Below are positions 37,997 to 46,300 of a stretch of 64,000 nt of DNA, one piece after another. This DNA comes from Terrabacter sp. MAHUQ-38. GTDB taxonomy: Bacteria; Actinomycetota; Actinomycetes; Actinomycetales; Dermatophilaceae. The stretch lies in assembly GCF_014518425.1 (NCBI RefSeq), contig NZ_JACVCU010000004.1, positions 496,001 through 560,000 of the forward strand, written 5' to 3'. Position numbers and translations under genes: made by a program. Under the pieces are notes generated by a model, which saw nothing but the letters and a program-made list of their open reading frames with translations, made no database searches and was not told where the DNA came from. Each line of letters begins with the position of its first letter. The first letter of the stretch is position 1.

Positions 37997-38346
37997 CGGC
38001 GTCCCCTGTCGATCGTCGATCATCGTGCGGTTGCGTCGGGTGGGGTGCGTTTCGCACCCTTCGTCCACCTCGGCAACCTCTCACGATCCTGCCCGACCCG
38101 CACGTCGTGCGCGGCGCCTCGTCCACAGGCACCCCCGGGTGAGAAGTGCCGACGAGGAGGGGCGAGAATGGTGGCGCTTCGCTGCCGTCAGGGGCCGTTC
38201 GACGCTGCGACCGCGGGGGTCATGGGCGACACACCCGCGAGTTTCGGAGCACGGGCGACTGGCAGGTAACCTTTTCGCGGTCCTGTGCGCACCTCCACGC
38301 GCGCAGTAGCTATTTCGCCCTGGAAGTGGGCGTGCAAGGGAGCCCC
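37997..38346. other. 350-base divergent intergenic region before mcrB
   Basis: This gap separates the lipoprotein gene (minus) from mcrB (plus), so promoters for both should lie here. It contains a perfect hairpin GGGTGCG-TTT-CGCACCC at 38043-38059 and a short reading frame with a strong ribosome site at 38168. No sigma-70-like boxes stand out clearly. Confidence 0.6.
38168..38269 (+). CDS. Possible 33-residue leader ORF upstream of mcrB
   Basis: ATG at 38168 is preceded by GAGGAGGGG at good spacing, stronger than the site of most genes here. It opens a 33-codon frame (MVALRCRQGPFDAATAG...), ending 77 bases before mcrB. No homology is recognised. It could be a leader peptide, a small protein or chance. 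Listed because of the ribosome-binding site. Confidence 0.3.
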   Translation: MVALRCRQGPFDAATAGVMGDTPASFGARATGR

Positions 38347-41163
38347 ATGTCTCGCACCGACAGCGTCGACGTCAAGCGTTGGCGCGCGAAGTACGCGCTC
38401 ATCGAGCGAGCTGCCGAGGCCGACAAGGACGCCCAGGCCCTCTTCGCCGAGCTCGACTCGGAGCGCGCCGCCCGCAACGGCGAGCTGCGCGAGATCCTCG
38501 CCGACCTCGTGGCCAGCAGCGACCTCGTCGCCTTCAAGGAGGCGATGAACCAGTGGGCCCGCAAGGACGGCCCCTACGTCGGGTTCGGCGCCCTGGGAGG
38601 GCCCTGGCTCGCCTCGCTCGTCCGCCGCGCGGAAGAGGAATACGCCGAGGTCGTCGACCTCCTCAAGCTGACCCTGCAGACCCCTGCCTCCCCGCTGGAC
38701 GCCGCCGACAAGCTCCAGGCCATGGAGGCGTTCCTCGCCCGCGGCGGCGCCCGCGGTCAGCGCGCCCCCGGACCCGCGCACACGGCATACGTCCTCTCGC
38801 TCTTCTGGTCGACCGACGACGGCGGCGAGTGGCCGCTCATGTGGGAGAACGCCCCCCACATGCTCCAGCGGCTCGGCTGGCTCGAGCGCGGCCTGAGCCA
38901 CGCGGAGCGTTACGTCGCGTTCGCCGACCTGTGCGCCGCCCTGCGTCCCGAGGACCCGAGGTATGCCGCGCGAATCCTCTGGTACCTCAAGGAGACCGAG
39001 GCGTTCGTCGGCGTCGCGCCGAAGGCCCTCGACGTGTGCGTCGAGGCGGCCGAGATCGCGGCGGACTTCCGCCCGGCGACCGGCTACTCGAGCGGCAAGC
39101 GCGAGGAACGTGCAGCCGACCTCGCCCGCCAGCTGCGCGGCGAGGCCGACCACCTCTCCGACAGCCTCATCGAGCGGCTCTCCAGCGAGACCGGTCTCTA
39201 CCTAGAGGCCCCCACCCTCGCGCTGCAGCACCACCCCGGAGAGGACGCCGCCTACCGCTCCGACCTGTATGCCGCGTGGATCCTCGTGGGCGGTGCCGGC
39301 GCTCCCGGCTTCCGCCTCTGGGTCACCCCCTCGGGTGTCGCGTTCGGTCTGCACGGTGGCTGGGAGGGCGAGTCAGACCAGCAGCACCGCGAGGTCGGCA
39401 CGATCGTGCAGGAGCACCTGCCCCGCGGCCTGACCTTCATCCGCGTCCACGACGACGGGCGCCCCGACCGCCTCGAGCCGATGGGCCGCGAGTACCCGTC
39501 GGGCGAGACGTTCGTCGGCCGATGGTGGAAGGGCGAGGAGGCGCTCGGCCGCGCCGACTTCGCCGACGACATCATCGCGACGGCCCGCACGCTGACGCCG
39601 CTGCTGCGGTTCATGACCTCGAGCCAGCGGGGACCGCTGGACGACCCGAGCCTCGAGCTGGCCGCCATGGTCGACCTCGAGAGCGAGGTCGAGATCTTCA
39701 GGACCGAGCGGCCCTACCCGAGCGAGCGCGACGCCTGGCACCAGGAGCAGCGGAGGGTGTTCGCCGCCTGCCTGTCGCGAGAGGGGCTCGAGGACTTCGA
39801 CCTGCCCACCTTCAAGCGCATCGTGTCGACCCGGGGTTACGGCGACATCGGTGCTCAGTCCGTCCTCATCAGCAGCATCAACGCCCTCGACGCGGCAGGG
39901 ATCGACGAGCTGCGCGTCATGGTGCGCGACCTGCTCTGGGGCGAGGGTCGCGACGAGGAACGGATCAACCGCGTCCTGGGCTCCGACGACGTCCCGGTGC
40001 AGGGCTTCGGCGAGAGCGTCGTGCTCAAGCTCTTCGCCATCGCGCACCCGGAGCACTGGCTGCCGCTGTTCACCCTCGGCGGCGACTCCGGCAAGATCGC
40101 GATGCTCGGCCGGCTCGGCGGGCCGGCGCGATGGACCGAGGGCAAGTCCCGGGGCCGCACGCACGTCGAGACCAACGCCCTGCTCAAGCAGACCCTCGAC
40201 CCGCTCCTGCCGGACGACCCCTGGGGCCAGGCACAGCTCGCGTACTGGCTCATGCGCCGTTCCGACAAGGCGCTCATGCCCGACCACGACGCCCTCGGCG
40301 AGGCCGCGCAGGAGCTGCTCATCGAGGAGGACTTCCTCCGTGAGATCCGGGCCCTGCTCGAGGAGAAGAAGCAGGTCATCTTCTACGGCCCGCCCGGCAC
40401 CGGCAAGACCTACCTCGCGCAGCGGTTCGCTCAGGCCCTGCAGCCCGACCCGGCCAAGCGCGACATCGTGCAGTTCCACCCGAGCAGCAGCTACGAGGAC
40501 TTCTTCGAGGGCTTCCGCCCGCAGATCGACCACCAGGGCCAGATGGTGTACGAGCTGCGCAAGGGCCCGCTCGCGCTCCTCGCGGAGGCGGCCGAGGCCG
40601 ACCCGCTGACGCCGCACATCATGATCATCGACGAGATCAACCGGGCGAACCTGCCGCGCGTCTTCGGCGAGCTGCTCTTCCTGCTCGAGTACCGGTCGCA
40701 CTCCGTCAAGACCAGCTACCGCCCCGACGAGGGCTTCGAGCTGCCGCCGAACCTCTACTTCATCGGCACGATGAACACCGCCGACCGGTCGATCGCGCTC
40801 GTCGACGCGGCCCTGCGTCGGCGCTTCGACTTCGTGCCGTTCATGCCCCACGACGGGCCCATGGAGGGGCTGCTCCGCCGGTGGCTCGAGGTCCACGACG
40901 GCCCCGTCTGGGTCGCCGAGCTCGTCGACCGGGTCAACGAGGACCTGCGGCGGGCGCTGCGCGGTCCGCACCTGCAGATCGGCCACAGCTACTTCATGCG
41001 CCCGGGCCTCGACGGCGACGAGGCGACGCTGCGCCGCATCTGGGACTACAACGTCTACCCCTTCATCGAGGACCAGCTCTACGGCCGCGAGCACGAGCTG
41101 GCCCAGTTCCGTTGGGAGAACGTCAAGGCCCGCTACGGCCAGTTCGACCTGACGAGATCCTGA
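38347..41163 (+). CDS. mcrB: McrB-type AAA+ GTPase with long unrecognised N-terminal region
   Basis: Motor subunit of a type IV (modification-dependent) restriction system. The 938 residues end in an AAA+ domain with Walker A GPPGTGKT (681-688), Walker B around IMIIDEINRANL (about 757-768) and the McrB-specific MNTADRS motif (809-815) that marks the GTP-using branch. Residues 1 to about 650 show no DNA-binding domain I recognise. They include a charged helical N-terminus, a strand-rich part near FRLWVTPSGVAFGLHGGW, and a helical part near FGESVVLKLFAIAHPEHWLP. E. coli McrB has only a short N-terminal methyl-DNA reader. AAGGGAG precedes the ATG. mcrC follows after eight bases. Confidence 0.9.
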   Translation: MSRTDSVDVKRWRAKYALIERAAEADKDAQALFAELDSERAARNGELREILADLVASSDLVAFKEAMNQWARKDGPYVGFGALGGPWLASLVRRAEEEYAEVVDLLKLTLQTPASPLDAADKLQAMEAFLARGGARGQRAPGPAHTAYVLSLFWSTDDGGEWPLMWENAPHMLQRLGWLERGLSHAERYVAFADLCAALRPEDPRYAARILWYLKETEAFVGVAPKALDVCVEAAEIAADFRPATGYSSGKREERAADLARQLRGEADHLSDSLIERLSSETGLYLEAPTLALQHHPGEDAAYRSDLYAAWILVGGAGAPGFRLWVTPSGVAFGLHGGWEGESDQQHREVGTIVQEHLPRGLTFIRVHDDGRPDRLEPMGREYPSGETFVGRWWKGEEALGRADFADDIIATARTLTPLLRFMTSSQRGPLDDPSLELAAMVDLESEVEIFRTERPYPSERDAWHQEQRRVFAACLSREGLEDFDLPTFKRIVSTRGYGDIGAQSVLISSINALDAAGIDELRVMVRDLLWGEGRDEERINRVLGSDDVPVQGFGESVVLKLFAIAHPEHWLPLFTLGGDSGKIAMLGRLGGPARWTEGKSRGRTHVETNALLKQTLDPLLPDDPWGQAQLAYWLMRRSDKALMPDHDALGEAAQELLIEEDFLREIRALLEEKKQVIFYGPPGTGKTYLAQRFAQALQPDPAKRDIVQFHPSSSYEDFFEGFRPQIDHQGQMVYELRKGPLALLAEAAEADPLTPHIMIIDEINRANLPRVFGELLFLLEYRSHSVKTSYRPDEGFELPPNLYFIGTMNTADRSIALVDAALRRRFDFVPFMPHDGPMEGLLRRWLEVHDGPVWVAELVDRVNEDLRRALRGPHLQIGHSYFMRPGLDGDEATLRRIWDYNVYPFIEDQLYGREHELAQFRWENVKARYGQFDLTRS

Positions 41164-41171
41164 GCCGCCGC

Positions 41172-42404
41172 ATGACGATCGAGCTGCCCCCGATCCCCGA
41201 GCACGGACGCTCGGGGCCGGTCCGGCTGTCCCGCGAGACCCGCGCGGCGCTCGTGGCGGCCGCGGGGGAGCGGCTCGTCATCCATGCGACGGCCGACCCC
41301 GACGTCGTCACGATCGGTGCGACGAGCTGGGTCGGCGCGCTGGCCGTCCCGGGGCTCGTCGTGCGCGTCATGCCGAAGGTCTCGGTCACGAACTTCTTCG
41401 CCATGCTCGGCGCGGGCGTCTCGCCCGACGCGTTCGACCACGAGCACGTGACGTGGAGCGACACGGACGAGCTCATCGACGGGGTCGCCTACTTCGCGAT
41501 CCGGCTCATCGACTCGGCGACGATGCGCGGCCTCGTCCACGGCTACGTGCCGCGCGAGGAGCGGATGCGCACGATCCGCGGGCGGCTGCTCGTCGAGGAG
41601 TTCGCGCGCCGCCCGTGGAGCGCGGCCGAGCCGCAGTGCCGCTTCGACGACTTCACCGCCGACATCGTCGAGAACCAGCTGTTCCGCTGCACCCTCCAGG
41701 CGATGCTCAGCTGGCCGCAGCTCGCGCCGCACGTGCGACGCGAGGCCCTGCGGGTGCTCGGCCGCTTCGACGGCGTCGCCGACACTCCCGCGACGAAGCA
41801 CGCCGCCCCGCTGCCGATCACGCGTCTCAACGAGCACTACGAGGACGCGATGCGCCTCAGCCGGCTCGTCCTGCAGGCGATGTCGCTGAGCCACGAGGCC
41901 GGTGACCAGCAGGCCAACAGCCTCATGGTCGACATGGATGACCTGTTCCGGCGCTGGATCGCCCAGGAGCTCGACCTGCGACTGTCACCCGAGATGCGCA
42001 TCGTGAGCGACGAGGACGTGTGGCTCGACGAGGGCCGTGCCGTCACGATGGCGCCCGACCTCGTCGTCCGCCGCGGCGCCGACGTCGTCCTCGTGGGTGA
42101 CGCGAAGTACTCGATGGGTGCCGACGGCTACATGGCCTCTCGTGACTACCTCGAGCTCGTCGCCTACACGACCGCCATGGGGCTGCCCACCGGCCTGCTC
42201 GTGCACTGCAACAGCGACCGGGCACCCGAGTCGGAGATCGTGATCCGCAACGCCGGCACGCGCATCCTCTGCCGTCCCATCCGCCTCGACGGGTCGTATG
42301 CCGCCGTGTGCCGTTCACTCGACGCGCTCGCCGACCTGGTGCGCGAGCTCGCCGACGCCCCAGGGGAGTTCGAGGTGCCGACCCTCGTCCGCTCGCGCCG
42401 CTGA
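41172..42404 (+). CDS. mcrC: McrC-type nuclease subunit
   Basis: Nuclease partner of McrB, 410 residues. The C-terminal PD-(D/E)xK core is intact: Pro295-Asp296 in TMAPDLVV and Asp310-Ala-Lys312 in VLVGDAKYS, with YLELVAYTTAMG as the following helix. The N-terminal half contains LAVPGLVVRVMPKVSVTNFFAML and RLLVEEFARRP, the type of region that binds McrB and stimulates its GTPase. It begins eight bases after mcrB, so subunit synthesis is coupled. With McrB it should translocate along and cut DNA carrying the modified base recognised by the McrB N-terminus, defending against modified phage or foreign methylated DNA. Confidence 0.9.
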   Translation: MTIELPPIPEHGRSGPVRLSRETRAALVAAAGERLVIHATADPDVVTIGATSWVGALAVPGLVVRVMPKVSVTNFFAMLGAGVSPDAFDHEHVTWSDTDELIDGVAYFAIRLIDSATMRGLVHGYVPREERMRTIRGRLLVEEFARRPWSAAEPQCRFDDFTADIVENQLFRCTLQAMLSWPQLAPHVRREALRVLGRFDGVADTPATKHAAPLPITRLNEHYEDAMRLSRLVLQAMSLSHEAGDQQANSLMVDMDDLFRRWIAQELDLRLSPEMRIVSDEDVWLDEGRAVTMAPDLVVRRGADVVLVGDAKYSMGADGYMASRDYLELVAYTTAMGLPTGLLVHCNSDRAPESEIVIRNAGTRILCRPIRLDGSYAAVCRSLDALADLVRELADAPGEFEVPTLVRSRR

Positions 42405-42433
42405 CGTTGTCTCCGACGTCACACTGCTACGCG

Positions 42434-42475
42434 TTGTAGTAGTAACTCTAGAACTACTACAATCGGTAGTACCGA
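42434..42475 (+). promoter_or_regulatory. Palindromic promoter-operator of the doxX-like gene
   Basis: TTGTAGTAGT (42434-42443) and ACTACTACAA (42453-42462) form a perfect 10-bp inverted repeat with a 9-base spacer. A second near-palindrome, TCGGTAGTACCGA, follows at 42463-42475. A core promoter fits within it: -35 TTGTAG (42434-42439), 18-base spacer, -10 TACAAT (42458-42463). A dimeric repressor bound here would cover the whole promoter. The regulator is not adjacent. Confidence 0.7.
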
Positions 42476-42520
42476 CAGAGAAGCTGCCGGAACACACACC
42501 GAGTTCTGGAGTTGAGATCA

Positions 42521-43102
42521 ATGGCCACCATCCACCGCGACACACACGACACCGCGACGTCGCCCGCCCACGACCCGACGAAGGGCGTCGTGACGTTCCA
42601 GGAGGAGGTGGTCCGTTCGGTCGTGGCCCGTCGTCTGCTCGCCGGTCTGCGCATCGTCCTCGGGTTCACCTTCATCTGGCCCTTCTTCGACAAGCTCTTC
42701 GGGCTGGGCTACCGCACCGCAGCCGACAAGGGATGGCTCGACGGCGGCACCCCCGCGCAGGGCTTCATGAAGGGCGCCGAAGGCCCCTTCGGCGACTTCT
42801 TCAAGAACATCGCCGGCCCGTGGGCCGACTGGCTGTTCATGGCCGGTCTGCTGGGCATCGGTGTTGCCCTCCTCGCTGGCGCAGGCCTCAAGATTGCGGC
42901 CTACAGCGCAGCGCTCCTCCTCGCGCTGATGTACCTCGCCGAGTTCCCCCTCGGCACCACCGGCGCCTACACGAACCCGCTCATCGACAGCCACTGGATC
43001 GAGGCCTTCGGCATCGCGGTTCTCGCCGCGACGCTCGCCGGGGACACCTGGGGCCTTGGCAAGTGGTGGGGCCGCCACGTCGGTAACGGCATCCTGCGGT
43101 GA
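42521..43102 (+). CDS. DoxX-family membrane protein
   Basis: Integral membrane protein of 193 residues with about four helices: RLLAGLRIVLGFTFIWPFFD, WLFMAGLLGIGVALLAGAG, IAAYSAALLLALMYLAEF and WIEAFGIAVLAATLAG. It is of the DoxX/thiosulfate:quinone oxidoreductase large-subunit type. The family is linked to quinone reduction or redox stress, but the substrate here is unknown. The ATG at 42521 is used; one nine bases upstream is possible. Its promoter is the palindromic element at 42434, so expression is probably inducible. It is monocistronic and followed by two hairpins. Confidence 0.83.
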   Translation: MATIHRDTHDTATSPAHDPTKGVVTFQEEVVRSVVARRLLAGLRIVLGFTFIWPFFDKLFGLGYRTAADKGWLDGGTPAQGFMKGAEGPFGDFFKNIAGPWADWLFMAGLLGIGVALLAGAGLKIAAYSAALLLALMYLAEFPLGTTGAYTNPLIDSHWIEAFGIAVLAATLAGDTWGLGKWWGRHVGNGILR

Positions 43103-43177
43103 ACGGGCCCGGCGGCCGGGCTCCCTGACCCGGTCGCCAGCCCGGGGCCGCGTCGCCCACGACAGCGGCCGGGCTGC

Positions 43178-43214
43178 AGCAGGGCGGTCCTCCTCGGAGG
43201 GCCGCCTTCCTGCT
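43178..43214. terminator. Hairpin downstream of the doxX-like gene
   Basis: AGCAG-GGCGG-CCTC pairs with GAGG-CCGCC-CTGCT, with small bulges, across 43178-43214, about 75 bases past the stop. It forms a long GC-rich stem in the convergent gap before the subtilase gene. Confidence 0.5.
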
Positions 43215-43249
43215 GCGCCCGGCCGCGGTGCGCGAGGAGGTCCGGGCAG

Positions 43250-43288
43250 ACGTATGCCGTCCGGCCGGCTCAGCCGAACGGCATACGT
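43250..43288. terminator. 11-bp inverted repeat in convergent gap
   Basis: ACGTATGCCGT (43250-43260) and ACGGCATACGT (43278-43288) are perfect complements around a 17-base GC-rich loop. It sits 25 bases past the subtilase stop and beyond the doxX-side hairpin, so it could end the subtilase transcript. Both arms contain the GGCATAC word that is unusually frequent in this window. Confidence 0.45.
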
Positions 43289-43312
43289 CGCCCTGATGGT
43301 GCGGCTGCTACC

Positions 43313-46300
43313 TCAGCTCACGCGGAGGGTCACCGCCGTGGAGGCCGACGGGTTGTAACCCCTCGACCCGTTGTAGGTCGCCTTCACGGAGTGCGTGCCG
43401 CGCGCGAGGGCCGGCGCCCACAGCGTGGCCTTGCCCTTCGAGACGGTCGACGTGCCGAGGACACGCATGCCGTCGCGGAAGGTGACCGTGCCGTTCGCCG
43501 CCGTCGGCGAGACGACGGCCGTCAGCACCGGGCGCCCGCCGTAGCGGTAGCTCGTGTGGTTCGAGCTCAGTGTCGTCCTGCTCGCCAGGCCCTTGACGGT
43601 GACCTTCACCGTCGCCGAGCTGCTCGCGAGCGTCTGGGTGTCGCCCGAGTAGCGCGCCGTGAACGACTGCGTGCCCCGCGGCAGGCCCGTGACGGGCAGG
43701 ACCGCCTTGCCGCCCGAGACCGCGACGGTGCGCAGCGCCTTGCCGTTCCAGCCGAACGTCACGGTGCCCGTGGCGCTCGACGGGGAGACGTTCGCGGTCA
43801 GCGTCGTCCTGCCGCCGTACGTGAAGCTCGTCGGGCTGGCCGCGAGCTTCGTCGCCGAGGCCGTGCGCACCGAGACCACCTTGGCGCGCGAGCCGTTGCC
43901 GTTGAGGTGGTGCAGCAGGAGCAGGCCCTGCGGCTTGTCGAGCTTCGCCGACGCCTCGTCGCGACGGACCTCGAGCTGCTCGCCCGGAAGGTCCGTGCTC
44001 AGCAGCGTGCCGAAGTCGCCGTAGGCCGACAGGCCCGGGGAGGCCAGGCTGATCGTCATCGGCTTCGCGGCCGAGCCGATCGAGTCGACGGCGCCGCTCT
44101 GGCTGAACGAGCCGACCCAGTAGCGCAGCTTCGGCGCCGAGCCGGACACGAGCCCCGTCTCCTGCAGCACACCCACCGAGACGGGCAGCACCAGCGCGTC
44201 GCTGTTGAACACGTTGGTGTCGAACGAGCCGTCGATGCCGTTGACGAGCTGGTCGTCGAGCACCTCCCCGAAACCCTCACCGGGGCGCAGGTCGACGAGC
44301 TCGGTCAGGAAGTAGTCGTAGTCGTCGGTCGCCGTCGCGTATCTGGTGTTGTAGACGACGGCGTCGGCGGTGCCGTCGGCGTCGGTGTCGAGGAAGACGT
44401 CGAACTCGGTCGACGACGCCGGCGTACGCCACGGCCCGTGCGTGCTGACGCCGAACGTGAGCCACGCCTTGCCGAGGTCGTCCACAGCAGGCGCATCGGA
44501 GGCGGCGCCGACGTAGCGCAGGTCAGCCCCACGGTCGTCGGCCGTCTCGATGCAGTCCACCACCCGGGTCGGCGAGCAGCCCGCGATACGTGGGCTGGTG
44601 CCCTGCAGCTGGAACGTCGAGACCGTCGAGGTGTAGCCCGTCGTACCGCTGCCCTGGTCGATGCCGGTCCCCGTGAGCGGAAGCATCGAGGTGGCGATGC
44701 CGGCCGGCAGGCCCGGCTTCTTCGTCACGGTCGTGCTCGAGGGCGACCCCATCGTCGAAGCCGCCCGCGGCGCCGACCAGACCGGCACGCGCAGCTCGCC
44801 CCCCGGCGTGCCCCGCACCGGCTCGAGGACCATGCGGCCGCTCGCGTCGGCGCGGTAGCTGCGCTGGATGCCGGCGTCGAGCGGGTCGGCCTCGGTCGTC
44901 GGGTCGGCAACCGCGCGCAGCGCCGACCGCATGAAGGTCGCGGTGACCTCGACGTCGACCGAGCCGCCGGCCGGCACGCGCACCTGGGACGGGGTGAACG
45001 CGTACGTGACGCCGGGGGCCTCGTGCGCCGGGGCGTACGACAGGACGTAGGACGCCGACGTGACGGGCCGCTTGTTGACGATGCGGACCGTCTTGGTCAG
45101 CGTCTGGGTCGGGGCGGTGACGGCGACCGGGCCGAACGAGACGCTCACGGCGCCCTTGTCGTCGGTGACGTAGGCGAGGGTTCCGGTGCCGACGGCCGCG
45201 TCGGCGCGGACCCGTCCTGCGCCGACCCGCTCCGGGCCGTAGACCTCACCCGTGTGGTCCGGCCCCACGAAGACGTCCTGGGTCGCGGTGTTCATGATCG
45301 CGGCCTTGACCTCCTCGACCGACCACGAGGGGTGCGATCCGCGCACGAGCGCAGCCTCGCCTGCGACGTGGGGCGCGGCCATCGAGGTGCCGCTCTCGGC
45401 GATGCCCTCGTTACCGGTGCCGACCGCCACCGAGAAGGTCGTCACGCCCGGAGCGGCGACGTCGGGCTTGATGCCACCCGCAGCACCGATGCCGCGCGAC
45501 GAGAACCCCGCGACCTGGTCGACGGCCTTCGGGTTGCGGACCGACACGGAGTTGCGCAGGGCGTTCGTCATTGTGACGCGGACCTCGTGGGAGGAGTCGA
45601 GCTGCGCCTTGATGGCCTTGGTGGCCTGGTTGACGGTGAGCATCGCGGGGATGTCGGCGTCGCCGCTGACTCCGGCCGAGAAGGCGTCGACGTCACTGCC
45701 GTAGACGACTCCGACCGCGCCGGCGTCCTCGGCGAGCTGGGCGCGCGCGGCTGAACCGCACCGGCGGTCGTTGCCGTCGAGCCACATCTGTAGGACGACC
45801 TTGCCCGTGATCTTGGCCTTGTCGGCGTCGGAGTAGCCGTCTTCGGTGCATCCGTCGGTGTTGTTGGTGTCGCTGGGGTCCTGCGACCAGTCGCCCACCG
45901 CCACGACGGGGACGTCGGTCACGCCCGCCTTCGTCGTCCAGTCGTAGTTGACCGACTTGAGCGCGGCGAACACGTTGTCCTGCTCGCCGTCGATGGTGTC
46001 GGCCGGCTCGATGCCGGCGGGGGAGTCGACCTTCAGGCCGTCGACGACGTCGTTGCCGTCGTCGGTGGCCGCGACTGCGAGCACGCGGGGGGCGTTGCCG
46101 GGCGAGCCTCCGACCTCGTAGACGTCGCCCGAGTTGCCGATGGAGGCGACGACGACCGTGCCGAGTGCGGCGAGGTTGTCGGCGGCGACAGCGTCGGGGT
46201 CCTGCGGGGATCCGTAGGAGCTGCCGAGCGACATGTTGACGACGTCGAGGTGGTCGGTGAGGTCACCGTCGCCGTTGGGGTCGGCCGCCCAGTCCAGTGC

